A DNA stretch of 64,000 bases from Nakamurella flava (GCF_005298075.1 NZ_SZZH01000001.1:186001-250000), one strand, 5' to 3'. Positions 1-9,365 are shown, counted from the stretch's first letter. Notes: generated from the letters alone by a model not told the origin. Translations and numbers: made by a program.

Positions 1-2
1 GG

Positions 3-941
3 TGCACTCCCGAAGCCGCCTACCTGGTGTTCCCGCTCTACTTCCTGCACCTGCACCTGTGGTCACCCCGCGTGGGCGTCGCCGCGGTGGCCTTCCTCGC
101 CCTGGTGACCGTGGTCGGCGCCGGGGTGCGGTTCGGCTGGAACGTCGGCGCCGTGGTCGGACCCGTCATCGGCGCGCTCGTCGCCGTGCTGGTCGGCTGG
201 GGCTACCGTTCACTGGCCCGGGAGGCGGCCGAGCGGGAGGCACTGATGGCGGAACTGCTGGCCACCCAGACCAGGCTGGCCGCCACCGAACGGCAGACCG
301 GGGTGCTGGCCGAACGGGGCCGGCTGGCGCGGGAGATCCACGACACCGTCGCGCAGGGTCTGTCCAGCATCCAGATGCTGCTGCACGCCGCCGAACGCGC
401 GGACCCCGAGGGCCCGGGGGTGGAGCACGTGCGCCTGGCGCGCACCACGGCCGCGGCCAACCTGGCCGACACCCGCCGTTTCATCCGTGAGCTCACCCCA
501 CCCGCGCTGGACGACCAGGGCTTGGCCGGGGCCCTGCGCCGGTTGGCCGCGACCCAGTGGAGCACGCCGCGGGTGCTGGTGCGGGTCATCGCTCCGACCG
601 AGCATGCCGACTGGCCGATGGACGTGCAGACGGCGGTGCTGCGGATCGCCCAGGGGGCGGTCGGCAACGCGCTGCGGCACGCCGATGCCACCGCGGTCGT
701 GGTCGAACTCAGCGGTGACGCCACCCGGTTGCAGATGATCGTGACCGATGACGGCTGTGGGTTCGACGTCGAGGATCAGGTCCGGAGGCAGAGCGTGGGC
801 GCGACCGACTCCTTCGGGTTGACGGCCATCCGTGATCGCGTCGGCCAGTTCGGCGGTCGGTTACGGGTGGTCTCGAGCCCGGGCGGCGGCACCACCGTCG
901 CGGTCGACCTACCCCTGTCGAGCCCGGCAACCGCCCCGTGA
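3..941 (+). CDS. NarL-family sensor histidine kinase, 5' end outside the window
   Basis: Membrane sensor kinase that autophosphorylates on histidine and passes the phosphate to the response regulator encoded directly downstream. The reading frame is open to the window edge, so the N-terminus and part of the sensor membrane domain are missing. Visible parts in order: hydrophobic segments up to about base 205, a HisKA_3 dimerisation helix with H-box REIHDTVAQGLSSIQ near base 331, an N-box NALRHAD near 667, a G-box DDGCGFD near 748, and a final SSPGGGTTVAVDLPL. The stop overlaps the regulator's GTG start as GTGA, so the two are translationally coupled. The signal sensed cannot be read from this fragment. 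Confidence 0.9.
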   Translation, partial: CTPEAAYLVFPLYFLHLHLWSPRVGVAAVAFLALVTVVGAGVRFGWNVGAVVGPVIGALVAVLVGWGYRSLAREAAEREALMAELLATQTRLAATERQTGVLAERGRLAREIHDTVAQGLSSIQMLLHAAERADPEGPGVEHVRLARTTAAANLADTRRFIRELTPPALDDQGLAGALRRLAATQWSTPRVLVRVIAPTEHADWPMDVQTAVLRIAQGAVGNALRHADATAVVVELSGDATRLQMIVTDDGCGFDVEDQVRRQSVGATDSFGLTAIRDRVGQFGGRLRVVSSPGGGTTVAVDLPLSSPATAP

Positions 942-1585
942 TCCGCGTACTGCTGGCCGACGACCATCCCGTGGTCCGGGCCGGGCTCCGCGCCCTGCTC
1001 ACCGGTGAGCCCGGTATCGCCGTCATCGGGGAGGCCGCGACCGCGGACGAGGCCGTGTCCGCCGCCGCACGGGATCGACCTGATGTCGTGCTGATGGACC
1101 TGCAGTTCGGTGGTGCGCTCACCGGAGCGGACGCGACCCGGCGCATCAGATCGAGTGACAACGGCGCGATGGGAACGGATCTCGATCCACCCCCCGCCGT
1201 CCTGGTTCTCACCAACTACGACACCGACGCCGACATCCTGGGCGCCGTCGAGGCCGGGGCCAGCGGCTACCTGCTGAAGGACGCCCCACCGGCGGAGCTC
1301 GTCGCCGCGGTCCGCGCGGCCGCGGCCGGGGAGAGCGCCCTGGCCCCGGCCATCGCCTCCCGGCTGCTCGACCGGATGCGCAATCCGGGCGTGAGCCTGA
1401 GCCCGCGGGAGTTGCAGGTGCTGCGGCTGGTCGCCGACGGGCTCGGCAACGCCGCCATCGCCCAGCAGCTGGTGGTCACCGAGCTGACCGTCAAGTCGCA
1501 CCTGGTGCACGTCTACGCCAAGCTCGGGGTGTCGTCGCGGACAGCGGCCGTGTCGGCGGCCCGGCGGTCCGGGTTGCTGCGCTGA
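938..1585 (+). CDS. LuxR/NarL-type response regulator
   Basis: DNA-binding response regulator of 215 residues and the partner of the upstream kinase. The receiver domain carries the acidic pair D8/D9, the phospho-acceptor D54 in VLMDLQ and the conserved K114 in YLLKD. A LuxR-type helix-turn-helix starts at LSPRELQVL and runs to the end (GLGNAAIAQQLVVTELTVKS, then the recognition helix). It starts with GTG inside the kinase stop codon. Length and layout are normal for the family. Its targets are unknown; it could act on its own operon or on the YciI gene downstream, but nothing in the sequence proves that. Confidence 0.92.
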   Translation: MIRVLLADDHPVVRAGLRALLTGEPGIAVIGEAATADEAVSAAARDRPDVVLMDLQFGGALTGADATRRIRSSDNGAMGTDLDPPPAVLVLTNYDTDADILGAVEAGASGYLLKDAPPAELVAAVRAAAAGESALAPAIASRLLDRMRNPGVSLSPRELQVLRLVADGLGNAAIAQQLVVTELTVKSHLVHVYAKLGVSSRTAAVSAARRSGLLR

Positions 1586-1691
1586 ACGGCCCGGCCCGGT
1601 CGCCCGTCCGTCGATGAGTCGGAGCGGCGCCGTCGGTCCACCCGTCGGGCGGACGTCCACCGCCCGCGGACGGACAGCGCAGGAGGAGACC

Positions 1692-1751
1692 ATGCGACAG
1701 ACAGGCACGGTGCGATCGGCCGCGGCGCCCGGATCGGTGGTCGGCCGATGA
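1692..1751 (+). CDS. 19-codon leader ORF ahead of the YciI gene
   Basis: A perfect AGGAGG (1681-1686) lies 5 bases before an ATG at 1692 that opens a 19-codon frame, MRQTGTVRSAAAPGSVVGR. The frame ends in TGA overlapping the ATG of the YciI gene (ATGA at 1748-1751). No other strong ribosome-binding site lies immediately before 1748, so ribosomes probably reach the YciI gene through this ORF by coupling. The peptide has no recognisable domain and no run of a single codon that would suggest classical attenuation. It could be a coupling device only, or a small protein. No database check was possible. Confidence 0.45.
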   Translation: MRQTGTVRSAAAPGSVVGR

Positions 1752-2089
1752 CCAAGTTCCTGATCTCGTTCCCCGCCGCGGCCATGCAGATCCCGGCCGA
1801 CGAGCTGCCCGCCGTGTCGGACGCCACCCGCGCCGTCGTGCGTGACGCCAAGGCCGCCGGCGTCTGGGTGTTCGGTGGCGCCTTGGACGAGACGGTGCCG
1901 CCCGTCCTGGTGGGCGCGGATCGGGCCGTCACCGAGGGGTCGTATCCGCAGACCGCCACCCTCGACGGGGGCTACTGCATCCTCGAACTGCCCGACCGCG
2001 ACGCCGCCCTGCACTGGGCCGCGCGCTTCGCCGCATCGTGCCGGTGCGCCCAGGAGCTACGGGCGTTCCACTTCGACCCGGAGAGCTGA
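1748..2089 (+). CDS. YciI-like (YCII / DGPF) family protein
   Basis: Small cytoplasmic protein of 113 residues with the ferredoxin-like YCII fold. Supporting segments are MTKFLISFPAAAM at the start, AGVWVFGGALDE in the middle, TEGSYPQTATLDGGYCILE and then an amphipathic helix DRDAALHWAARFAA. Family members are thought to be small enzymes or ligand-binding domains and are often associated with sigma-factor or dehydratase genes; the reaction is not known. The start overlaps the leader ORF stop, and the gene lies 162 bases after the response regulator, so all four could share a transcript. Confidence 0.8.
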   Translation: MTKFLISFPAAAMQIPADELPAVSDATRAVVRDAKAAGVWVFGGALDETVPPVLVGADRAVTEGSYPQTATLDGGYCILELPDRDAALHWAARFAASCRCAQELRAFHFDPES

Positions 2090-2210
2090 CCCGCTCGGCC
2101 CCCGGACCCGGACAGCGGTCGTCGTCTCTTCCGGGTGGCGGCGGGGCCGGAGAAACGAAGTCTCGCCGGCGTCCTCGAGATCGTCCTCCTCGGTGGGGAA
2201 CAGGGTGCAC

Positions 2211-3491
2211 GTGACCCTGCTGCCCGCGCCCCCGTCCATCGCCGACGGCGCCACCACCGCCGATGTCATCGCGTGGGTAGCGACCCATCTCGGTGACCTC
2301 ACCCGCGAGGGCCCGGAGGGCGTGCGGGCCGGTGCGTTCCGGGGCGGGCAGTCCGCCGCCGACGCGGCCCTCGCCGCCCTGGACATCACCGGCTACGCCC
2401 GCACCCGCAACACCGTGCTGCCGGTCGATCGGCGCGGGGCCAGCCGGATATCGCCGTACATCCGGTACGGGCTCACCCCGCTCCGGCAGGTGTGGGACGC
2501 GGTGGCCGACGCGCCGACGGCCGACCGCGGCAAGTACCGCGACGAATTGCTGTGGCAGGAGTACGCCCGGCACCTCTACGCCCGGGTCGGCGGCGCGAAC
2601 GGAGAGGCGCTGCGCCGGCGGCAACCGCATCCGGACCCGGCGTGGGCCGACGACCCGTGGCCGACCGAGATGGCGTGCATGGCCGCGGTGACCGGCGAAC
2701 TGCACGAGGACGGCTGGGTCGTCAACCAGACGCGGATGTGGCTGGCCTCGCAATGGGCCGTGCGGGCCGGGGCCGACTGGCGGCGAGGCGAGGACGAGAT
2801 GTTCGCCCACCTGCTCGACGGGTCCCGGGCCGCGAACCGGCTCGGCTGGCAGTGGACGGTGGGTACGGGCAGCGGCAAGGCCTACGGCTTCAGCCGGTGG
2901 CAGGTGGAAAAGCGGGCCCCCCAGTTGTGCCGATCGTGCCCGCTGAACACTCGCTGCCCGATCCAGGACTGGCCGAAGGGACAGCTGGGCCCATCGGTCG
3001 ACGGGCCCGAGCTGAGCGGGGTCATCCCGGCCGGCCCGGCGGAGGTCGAAGGGACCGGGACGGACGCCGACACCGTGTGGCTCACCGCGGAGAGCCTGGG
3101 GACCTCGGACCCGGCGCTGGCGGCGGACGACGAGCGGCCGGCCGTCTTCGTGTTCGACGCCCCGCTGCTGGCCAGGCTCCGGCTCTCCGGCAAACGCCTG
3201 GTGTTCCTGGCCGAGACCCTCGGTGAACTGGCGGCCAGCCGGCCGGTGGAGGTGCGCCGGGGCTCGGTGGTCGACGAGTTGGCCGGCCGCCCGATGGCCG
3301 CCACCTGGACGCCCGTCCCCGGCTGGGCCGAACGGGCCCGCACCCTGCAGCCGGTGGAGGTGCACCCGTGGCCCTGGCTGGTCCGGCCCGGTCCGGCGTC
3401 GTTGCGGTCGTTCTCGTCGTGGCGTCGGGACCTGCGGATCACCCGCGCGCCGGCCACCGCGCGCCGCGGTCGAGCAGGGTCTCGTCGGTGA
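2211..3491 (+). CDS. Photolyase/cryptochrome-like protein with FAD domain first (apparent circular permutation)
   Basis: Flavoprotein of about 426 residues related to DNA photolyases and cryptochromes. The FAD-binding helical domain comes first (about 20-260), with KYRDELLWQEYARHLY, then WVVNQTRMWLASQW, then LLDGSRAANRLGWQWTVGTG, all matching the flavin-pocket blocks of the family. Where photolyases normally carry the RIFNP block, this one has a cysteine cluster LCRSCPLNTRCP (C240, C243, C249). After it comes a segment from about 285 that resembles the antenna-binding Rossmann domain normally at the N-terminus (VWLTAESLGTSDPALAA, then PAVFVFDAPLL). Start choice is uncertain: GTG at 2193, 2205 and 2211 are all possible; 2211 follows AGGG at a good distance. 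The 3' end overlaps the converging hydrolase gene by 53 bases. DNA repair by light is likely but not proven. Confidence 0.75.
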   Translation: MTLLPAPPSIADGATTADVIAWVATHLGDLTREGPEGVRAGAFRGGQSAADAALAALDITGYARTRNTVLPVDRRGASRISPYIRYGLTPLRQVWDAVADAPTADRGKYRDELLWQEYARHLYARVGGANGEALRRRQPHPDPAWADDPWPTEMACMAAVTGELHEDGWVVNQTRMWLASQWAVRAGADWRRGEDEMFAHLLDGSRAANRLGWQWTVGTGSGKAYGFSRWQVEKRAPQLCRSCPLNTRCPIQDWPKGQLGPSVDGPELSGVIPAGPAEVEGTGTDADTVWLTAESLGTSDPALAADDERPAVFVFDAPLLARLRLSGKRLVFLAETLGELAASRPVEVRRGSVVDELAGRPMAATWTPVPGWAERARTLQPVEVHPWPWLVRPGPASLRSFSSWRRDLRITRAPATARRGRAGSRR

Positions 3492-4944
3492 GGCGCAGGG
3501 GGGCCGTGCCCCACGCCGCGGTGACCCCCCGTTCCGGACCGCTCAGGTGCACGTCGACGTAGAGCCGGTGTGGACTCTCTAGGAAGGCGAGGTCCACGCG
3601 AAGACGGGGGGTGCCGTCCCGGCTGGCGGTCACCCCGCCGCTGACCGCGACCGGTGGGGTATCGGGATGGGACTGGGTGTCGGGCTCGACCACCGTCCAC
3701 CGCTCCCCGGTACCGATGGGCACCGTGAGACGGATCCGCCCGTCCTCCAGCCAGGCGACCCGGCAGACGCCGTTGCCGTCGGGGGGCGGGATGGTGACGG
3801 TCAGATCCGTCCCCCGGTGGACGCCCATCCAGCGGTCGTCGACCGGACCGCCGGACGACGCCGGCAGAACCAGATCACGTAGACGTCGTGCGAGGGCATC
3901 ATCGTGGTCGGCCACCCGGGGCTGCAGCGGCACCCGGCGTCGGGCCGACGTCCCGAGTCCCGGCAGCAGGATGTCCCAGACCGCGTCGAGTACGGCCTGG
4001 GTGCGGACGGTTCCCATCGTGGTGACGAGCACGGCGTCGTACTCGGGCAGGACGAGGCAGAACTGGCCGTAGGCGCCGTCACCGCGGTAACCGTGGCGAC
4101 TTCGCCACACCTGGTAGCCGTAGCCGAGACTCCAGTCCGGATGAGGACTTTCGGGGACGAAGCGCGGTCGGCGAACGTCGGCGACCCAACCGGCGGGGAG
4201 CACCTGCCGGCCGTGCCACCGTCCCTCCCGCAGATATAGCAGGCCGAGTTTGGCCACCGCCTCGGTGGTGGCGTGCAGACCGCTGAAGCCCACCGCCCGG
4301 CCCGGTGGGTTCTCGTGCCAGGCCACCGGGCCGATGCCCAGCGGATCGAGCAGGCGGGGCCGCAGGTAGTCCGTCAGGCCACACCCCACGGCCCGCTGCA
4401 GGGCGGCGGCCACCGCGTAGGTGGCGGGCTGGTTGTAGGTGAACCTGCTCCCGGGGGCCGACTCGGGTTCGTGCAGCAGGAATCCGCGCACCGGCTCGTC
4501 CGGGTCGGTCGCACTGGCGTCCAGCACCATGTCGCGGTGGTGTCCGGTCGCCATGGCCAGGGCATCCCGGATGCGGATCTGCCGACTGCCCGGTCCGGTG
4601 ATCTGGTCGGCGAACTCCGGGAAGTGGTCGATGATGCGGTCGTCCAGGCCCAGCCGCCCCTCGGCCTGCGCGAACCCGACCGCCGTCGCCGTGAACGTCT
4701 TGCTCAGCGAGTACAGGTGGTGCACCCGCCCGGCCGAGTATGGCGCCCACCACCCCTCGGCGACCACGGCCCCGCCGCGGACCAGCATGAGGCTGTGCGG
4801 CTCGACCTGGGGGTCCCGTTCGAGTGCGTCCAGGAATTGGGCGACCGCCTCGGCGCGCACCCCCATGGATCCCGGTGAGCGACGGGGGAGCGGCCGCGAC
4901 TCGGTGCCGGCCGCGAGGGAGGCCGAGCCGGCCCCGGTGATCAT
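3439..4944 (-). CDS. Serine hydrolase, beta-lactamase / penicillin-binding-protein fold (copy 2)
   Basis: Class C beta-lactamase-like serine hydrolase of 501 residues. The SxxK motif is SLSK with nucleophile S79 and general base K82, and the second motif is YNQ in FTYNQPATYAVAAAL. A C-terminal beta-rich domain of about 150 residues follows, as in esterase-type members. No signal peptide or lipobox is obvious, so a cytoplasmic location is likely. It is a close paralogue of the gene immediately upstream (44 bases away, same direction), with matching blocks such as VVAEGWWAPY and LYSLSKTFT. Its 3' end overlaps the end of the photolyase-like gene. Substrate is unknown: esters, D-amino-acid peptides or beta-lactams are all possible. 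Confidence 0.85.
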   Translation of the reverse strand: MITGAGSASLAAGTESRPLPRRSPGSMGVRAEAVAQFLDALERDPQVEPHSLMLVRGGAVVAEGWWAPYSAGRVHHLYSLSKTFTATAVGFAQAEGRLGLDDRIIDHFPEFADQITGPGSRQIRIRDALAMATGHHRDMVLDASATDPDEPVRGFLLHEPESAPGSRFTYNQPATYAVAAALQRAVGCGLTDYLRPRLLDPLGIGPVAWHENPPGRAVGFSGLHATTEAVAKLGLLYLREGRWHGRQVLPAGWVADVRRPRFVPESPHPDWSLGYGYQVWRSRHGYRGDGAYGQFCLVLPEYDAVLVTTMGTVRTQAVLDAVWDILLPGLGTSARRRVPLQPRVADHDDALARRLRDLVLPASSGGPVDDRWMGVHRGTDLTVTIPPPDGNGVCRVAWLEDGRIRLTVPIGTGERWTVVEPDTQSHPDTPPVAVSGGVTASRDGTPRLRVDLAFLESPHRLYVDVHLSGPERGVTAAWGTAPLRLTDETLLDRGARWPARG

Positions 4945-4988
4945 CGCGGAAGCGTAGCCGTTCGACTACGCAGCGGAAACAGTGGTGG

Positions 4989-6485
4989 TCAGCCCAGGGG
5001 TCGGGGCGCTCCCTGGCTGAGGAACGCCTCCTCGGTGAGCCGCAGCGGCTCGGTGCCCCAGGCCGCGGTGACTCCCGCGCGACGACCCGAACGGCTGACC
5101 TCGACGACGAGCCGATGCGGGCTCTCCAGGAACAGGACGTCGATGCGCAGGGTCGGGTCGGCGTCGACCCGCTGGCCGGCCACCATGCCCCAGTTGCCGG
5201 CGCCGACCAGGCCACCGCTGGCCGCCACCGGCGGGTGCGCGGTGTGGTCGTCGGTGCTGGGATCCACGACCTCCCACCGCGTCCCCGAGCCCACCGGGAC
5301 GGTGAACTCCACGGTGCCGTCGTCGATCGTCGCCGTCACCTGGTCTCCGGATGCGGTGACGGCGACGGTCAGGCCGTCGCCGGAGTACGTCCCGGCCCAG
5401 TCCGCCGGGACGGGGTCACCGGCCGATCCGGCCAGGGCGAGACCGGCCAGCCGCTGCCCCAGGGCGTCGTCCGCCACCGCGGCGGCGGCGTCGTCCAGCG
5501 GGCCGTCGGTCAGGGCGGGCAGCAGGTGTTCCCAGGCGGCGTCCAGCACCTGCTGCATGTCGGCGGTCGCCATCGTCGCCGCCAGAACGACGTCCTGCTC
5601 GGGCAGGATGACGCAGAACTGGCCGTAGGCGCCGTCGCCGCGGTAGCCGTGCCGGGCCATCCACACCTGGTAGCCGTACCCCTGCGCCCAGTCCGGATTG
5701 GGCTCCCGCGATGAGTCGACCCGCCGCTCGCGGACCTGCTCGGCCCAGCCGGCCGGGAGGAGCTGCCGGCCCTCCCACACCCCGTCCCGCAGATGCAGCA
5801 GACCGAGTTTGGCGATGGCCTCGGTGGTGGCGTGCAGCCCGGAGAAACCGATGTTCCGCCCGTCCGGGTACTGCTGCCAGCCGACCGGGCCGATACCGAG
5901 CGGGTCGAACAACCGCGGCCGCAGATACTCGGTGAGCGTGCAACCGGCCCGCTTCTGCAGGATCGCGGCCACGCTGTACGTGCCGAGCTGGTTGTAGGTG
6001 AACCAGGTGCCCGGATCGGACTCGGGCTCGTGGAGCAGCAGCCCGCGCACCGGTTCGGCCGGGTCGGTGTGCACCGCGGTCTGGATCATGTCGACGTGGT
6101 GCCCGGTGGCCATGGCCAGCGCGTCACGGATCCGCATGGCCCGCGAACGCGGCCCGGTGATCTCGTCGGCGAACTCGGGGAAGTGGTCGATCAGGCGGTC
6201 GTCCAGATCGAAAAGCCCCTCGGCCACGGCGAAACCGGCGGCCGTCGAGGTGAACGTCTTGCTCAGCGAATACAGCAGGTGCACCCGCTCCGGGGTGTAG
6301 GGGGCCCACCAGCCCTCCGCGACCACGGAGCCGCCGCGCAGCAGCATCACGCTGTGCGGGTCGATGCCCGGCTCGGACTCGAGCACGTTCAGGAACCGTT
6401 CGATCCCGCCACTCGCGACCCCGGCCGAGCGGGGCGAGGTGCGGGGCAGGGCGGACGTGGGCGCGGAGGAGGCGACTGTGCTCAC
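4989..6485 (-). CDS. Serine hydrolase, beta-lactamase / penicillin-binding-protein fold (copy 1)
   Basis: Beta-lactamase-fold serine hydrolase of 498 residues and first gene of a two-gene unit. The SxxK motif is SLSK (S73, K76), the tyrosine motif is YNQ in FTYNQLGTYSVAAIL, and a block GYGYQVWMARHGYRGDGAYG surrounds the late active-site strand. It is collinear over nearly its whole length with the following gene, which points to a tandem duplication. The N-terminus is Ala/Ser/Thr-rich but lacks a clear signal sequence. The start ATG lies 167 bases from the GTG of thrS, which is read the other way. Confidence 0.87.
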   Translation of the reverse strand: MSTVASSAPTSALPRTSPRSAGVASGGIERFLNVLESEPGIDPHSVMLLRGGSVVAEGWWAPYTPERVHLLYSLSKTFTSTAAGFAVAEGLFDLDDRLIDHFPEFADEITGPRSRAMRIRDALAMATGHHVDMIQTAVHTDPAEPVRGLLLHEPESDPGTWFTYNQLGTYSVAAILQKRAGCTLTEYLRPRLFDPLGIGPVGWQQYPDGRNIGFSGLHATTEAIAKLGLLHLRDGVWEGRQLLPAGWAEQVRERRVDSSREPNPDWAQGYGYQVWMARHGYRGDGAYGQFCVILPEQDVVLAATMATADMQQVLDAAWEHLLPALTDGPLDDAAAAVADDALGQRLAGLALAGSAGDPVPADWAGTYSGDGLTVAVTASGDQVTATIDDGTVEFTVPVGSGTRWEVVDPSTDDHTAHPPVAASGGLVGAGNWGMVAGQRVDADPTLRIDVLFLESPHRLVVEVSRSGRRAGVTAAWGTEPLRLTEEAFLSQGAPRPLG

Positions 6486-6602
6486 GGGCCGACACTAACC
6501 CCGGCTGACGACGCCCCGACCACGCGCCCCGCGGGTGCGTCCCGGGGGCCGCCACCGGGTGCCCGGACCGGAAACGACGGTGGGCCCGCCGACCGGAGCG
6601 AC

Positions 6603-6608
6603 TAGCAT
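6603..6608 (+). promoter_or_regulatory. Candidate -10 element for thrS
   Basis: TAGCAT lies 43 bases before the chosen GTG of thrS and fits the actinobacterial TAnnnT pattern. No convincing -35 hexamer is seen 16-19 bases upstream. The untranslated leader would be short, which leaves no room for a T-box. Confidence 0.4.
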
Positions 6609-6651
6609 CGGGTGCCGGTCTCGATCACCTACACCCCCCTGGAGCAGCACC

Positions 6652-8757
6652 GTGTCGTCCCTGCCCGCCGTCCCCGCACCCTCCGTCGCGAGCGTGAAGG
6701 TCCCGGCCGGTACGACCGCCGGCGTCGCCGTTCGCGAAGCCGGCCTCGCCGGCACCGGCGCCCAGGCGGCGATCGTCGTCCGCGAGGGTGACGGCCACCT
6801 GCGCGACCTCTCCTGGGCGCCCGACGCCGACACCGAGGTGCAGGTCGTCACCGCCGACACCGAGGACGGCCGAGCCGTCATCCGGCACTCGACCGCGCAC
6901 GTGCTGGCGCAGGCCGTCCAGGACAAGTACCCGGACGCCAAGCTCGGCATCGGGCCGTTCATCAAGGACGGCTTCTACTACGACTTCGACGTCGCGGCGC
7001 CGTTCACCCCCGAGGACCTCAGCGACCTCACCAAACGGATGCGGAAGATCATCAAGTCGGGGCAGCGGTTCTCACGGCGTCCGGTGTCGATGGAGGACGC
7101 CCGTGTCGAGCTGGCCGGCGAGCCCTACAAGTTGGAGCTGATCGAGCTCAAGGGCTCCGGGGACGCCGCCGACGCCGCCGAGGGCGCGAGCGTCGAGGTC
7201 GGCGCCGGTGAACTGACCATCTACGACAACCTGCACGCGCACACCGGGGACCGGGTGTGGGGCGATCTGTGCCGCGGCCCGCACGTCCCGAACACCCGTT
7301 ACATCCCGGCGTTCGAGCTGACCCGCTCGGCCGCCGCGTACTGGCGGGGGAGCGAGAAGAACCCGCAGCTGCAGCGGATCTACGGCACCGCGTGGGAGTC
7401 GGCCGAGGCGCTGACCGCCTACCAGGAGTGGCACGCCGAGGCCGAGCGCCGGGACCACCGCAAGCTCGGCGCCGAGCTCGACCTGTTCTCCTTCCCGGAC
7501 GAGCTGGGGTCTGGGCTCGCGGTGTTCCACCCCCGCGGCGGCATCATCCGCAAGGAGCTGGAGGACTACTCGCGGGCCAAGCACATCGAGGCCGGCTACT
7601 CGTTCGTCAACACCCCGCACATCACCAAGGGCAAGCTGTACGAGATCTCCGGTCACCTCGACTGGTACGCGGACGGCATGTTCCCGGCGATGCACCTGGA
7701 CGCCGAACTGGACGAGAACGGGCAGGTGCGCAAGCCCGGCCAGGACTACTACCTCAAGCCGATGAACTGCCCGATGCACGACCTGATTTTCCGGTCGCGC
7801 GGGCGGTCCTATCGCGAGCTGCCGCTGCGGATGTTCGAGTTCGGCACCGTCTACCGGTACGAGAAGTCCGGTGTCATCCACGGTCTCACCCGCGTCCGCG
7901 GCATGACCCAGGACGACGCGCACATCTTCTGCACCCGCGAGCAGATGCGTGACGAGCTGGCCAGCCTGCTGCGGTTCGTCCTGGACCTGCTGGCCGACTA
8001 CGGGCTGGATGACTTCTACCTGGAACTCTCGACCCGCAACCCGGAGAAGTCGGTGGGCACCGACGAGAACTGGGAGGAGGCCACCGACACCCTCGCCCAG
8101 GTGGCCGCCGAGTCGGGCTTGCAGTTGGTCGCCGACCCGGGTGGGGCCGCCTTCTACGGCCCGAAGATCTCCGTGCAGGCCCGGGACGCGCTCGGCCGCA
8201 CCTGGCAGATGTCGACCATCCAGCTGGACTTCAACCTGCCCGAGCGCTTCGAGCTGGAGTACACCGGCTCGGACGGGACCAAGCAGCGGCCGGTGATGAT
8301 CCACCGCGCGCTGTTCGGCTCCATCGAGCGGTTCTTCGGCGTGCTCACCGAGCACTACGCGGGGGCGTTCCCGGCGTGGTTGTCGCCGGTCCAGGTGGTC
8401 GGCATTCCGGTCGCCGAGGTCTATGCCGACCATCTGGTTGACGTGGTGGACCGTCTGCGGCGCAAGGGGATCCGCGCCGAGGTCGACCTGTCGGACGACC
8501 GCATGCAGAAGAAGATCCGGAACCACACCACCGGCAAAGTGCCGTTCCTGCTGCTGGCGGGGGAGCGCGACGTCGAGGCCGGAGCGGTGAGCTTCCGGTT
8601 CCGCGACGGCACCCAGCTCAACGGCGTGCCCGTCGCGACCGCAGTGGCGGCCATCAGTGACTGGGTGTCCGGCCGCGTCAATACCTCGCCCACCGCCGAT
8701 GCTTTCGGGCCGCTGCTCGGGGCGGCTGCGGACATCGAGGGCCCGACCGGTGGGTGA
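6652..8757 (+). CDS. thrS: Threonyl-tRNA synthetase
   Basis: Cytoplasmic class II synthetase that charges tRNA-Thr, 701 residues from GTG at 6652. Domains in order: N-terminal TGS-like domain, an editing domain opening with [11 protein letters not shown] (HxxxH) for hydrolysis of Ser-tRNA, the class II core with motif 1 around [17 protein letters not shown], motif 2 [15 protein letters not shown], and motif 3 near [16 protein letters not shown], then an anticodon-binding domain beginning [13 protein letters not shown]. An in-frame GTG at 6535 would add 39 unrelated residues upstream; GTG 6652 follows GGAG and is preferred. The stop overlaps the HIT gene by 8 bases, an arrangement known from mycobacteria. 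Confidence 0.97.
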   Translation: MSSLPAVPAPSVASVKVPAGTTAGVAVREAGLAGTGAQAAIVVREGDGHLRDLSWAPDADTEVQVVTADTEDGRAVIRHSTAHVLAQAVQDKYPDAKLGIGPFIKDGFYYDFDVAAPFTPEDLSDLTKRMRKIIKSGQRFSRRPVSMEDARVELAGEPYKLELIELKGSGDAADAAEGASVEVGAGELTIYDNLHAHTGDRVWGDLCRGPHVPNTRYIPAFELTRSAAAYWRGSEKNPQLQRIYGTAWESAEALTAYQEWHAEAERRDHRKLGAELDLFSFPDELGSGLAVFHPRGGIIRKELEDYSRAKHIEAGYSFVNTPHITKGKLYEISGHLDWYADGMFPAMHLDAELDENGQVRKPGQDYYLKPMNCPMHDLIFRSRGRSYRELPLRMFEFGTVYRYEKSGVIHGLTRVRGMTQDDAHIFCTREQMRDELASLLRFVLDLLADYGLDDFYLELSTRNPEKSVGTDENWEEATDTLAQVAAESGLQLVADPGGAAFYGPKISVQARDALGRTWQMSTIQLDFNLPERFELEYTGSDGTKQRPVMIHRALFGSIERFFGVLTEHYAGAFPAWLSPVQVVGIPVAEVYADHLVDVVDRLRRKGIRAEVDLSDDRMQKKIRNHTTGKVPFLLLAGERDVEAGAVSFRFRDGTQLNGVPVATAVAAISDWVSGRVNTSPTADAFGPLLGAAADIEGPTGG

Positions 8758-9313
8758 CCCTCACCTGGAACCGCAGGACGGGATCGGCGTCCCCGACCAG
8801 CTGCAACGGCTGTGGACGCCGCACCGCATGGCCTACGTCACCGGGGCCGAAGGTGGAGCCGACGCCGCGCGGGCGGTGGACGCGGCGCCGGTCTGCCCGT
8901 TCTGTCGGATCCCGGGCCTGTCCGACGAGGACGGGCTGATCGTCGCCCGCGGCGAGAAGGTCTACGCAGTCCTGAATCTCTACCCGTACAACCCGGGGCA
9001 TCTCATGGTCGTGCCCTACCGGCACATCCCGGACTACACCGACCTGGACGACGCCGAGCTGGCCGAGTTCAGCGCCTTCACCCGCCGGGCGCTGGTCGTA
9101 CTGCGGTCGGTCAGCGCCCCGCACGGGTTCAACATCGGCATCAACGCCGGGTCGGCCGCCGGCGCCGGCATCGCCCCCCACCTGCACCAGCACCTGGTGC
9201 CCCGGTGGGGTGGCGACGCCAACTTCATGCCGGTCATCGGGCAGACCAAGGTGCTGCCCCAATTGCTGGGGGACACCCGGCGGCTGGTCGCGGAGGCCTG
9301 GAGCGCTCAGTGA
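8750..9313 (+). CDS. HIT-family Ap4A phosphorylase (Rv2613c-like)
   Basis: Histidine-triad nucleotide hydrolase/transferase of 187 residues that breaks down diadenosine tetraphosphate. The HIT motif is [10 protein letters not shown], and the flanking blocks [18 protein letters not shown] and [14 protein letters not shown] are as in the mycobacterial Rv2613c phosphorylase. A CPFC motif near residue 46 probably binds zinc. The N-terminal [11 protein letters not shown] is also conserved, which supports the GTG at 8750 rather than the internal ATG at 8828. It overlaps thrS by 8 bases. In other actinobacteria pgsA follows directly; here about 8.5 kb of accessory genes intervene. Confidence 0.92.
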   Translation: MGDPHLEPQDGIGVPDQLQRLWTPHRMAYVTGAEGGADAARAVDAAPVCPFCRIPGLSDEDGLIVARGEKVYAVLNLYPYNPGHLMVVPYRHIPDYTDLDDAELAEFSAFTRRALVVLRSVSAPHGFNIGINAGSAAGAGIAPHLHQHLVPRWGGDANFMPVIGQTKVLPQLLGDTRRLVAEAWSAQ

Positions 9314-9365
9314 CGGTGTGAACTGGCCGGGTCCGTCCTGCAACTGTTCTGGTCACGGCAGCCCA

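Noticed and set aside
1929-3365. Long minus-strand open frame opposite the photolyase-like gene
   Set aside because: GC-rich shadow frame, Arg/Gly/Pro-rich, no domain pattern, and the plus strand carries clear homology.
6486-6651. T-box leader before thrS
   Set aside because: Too little room between the divergent gene and thrS, and no conserved T-box sequence or terminator stem.
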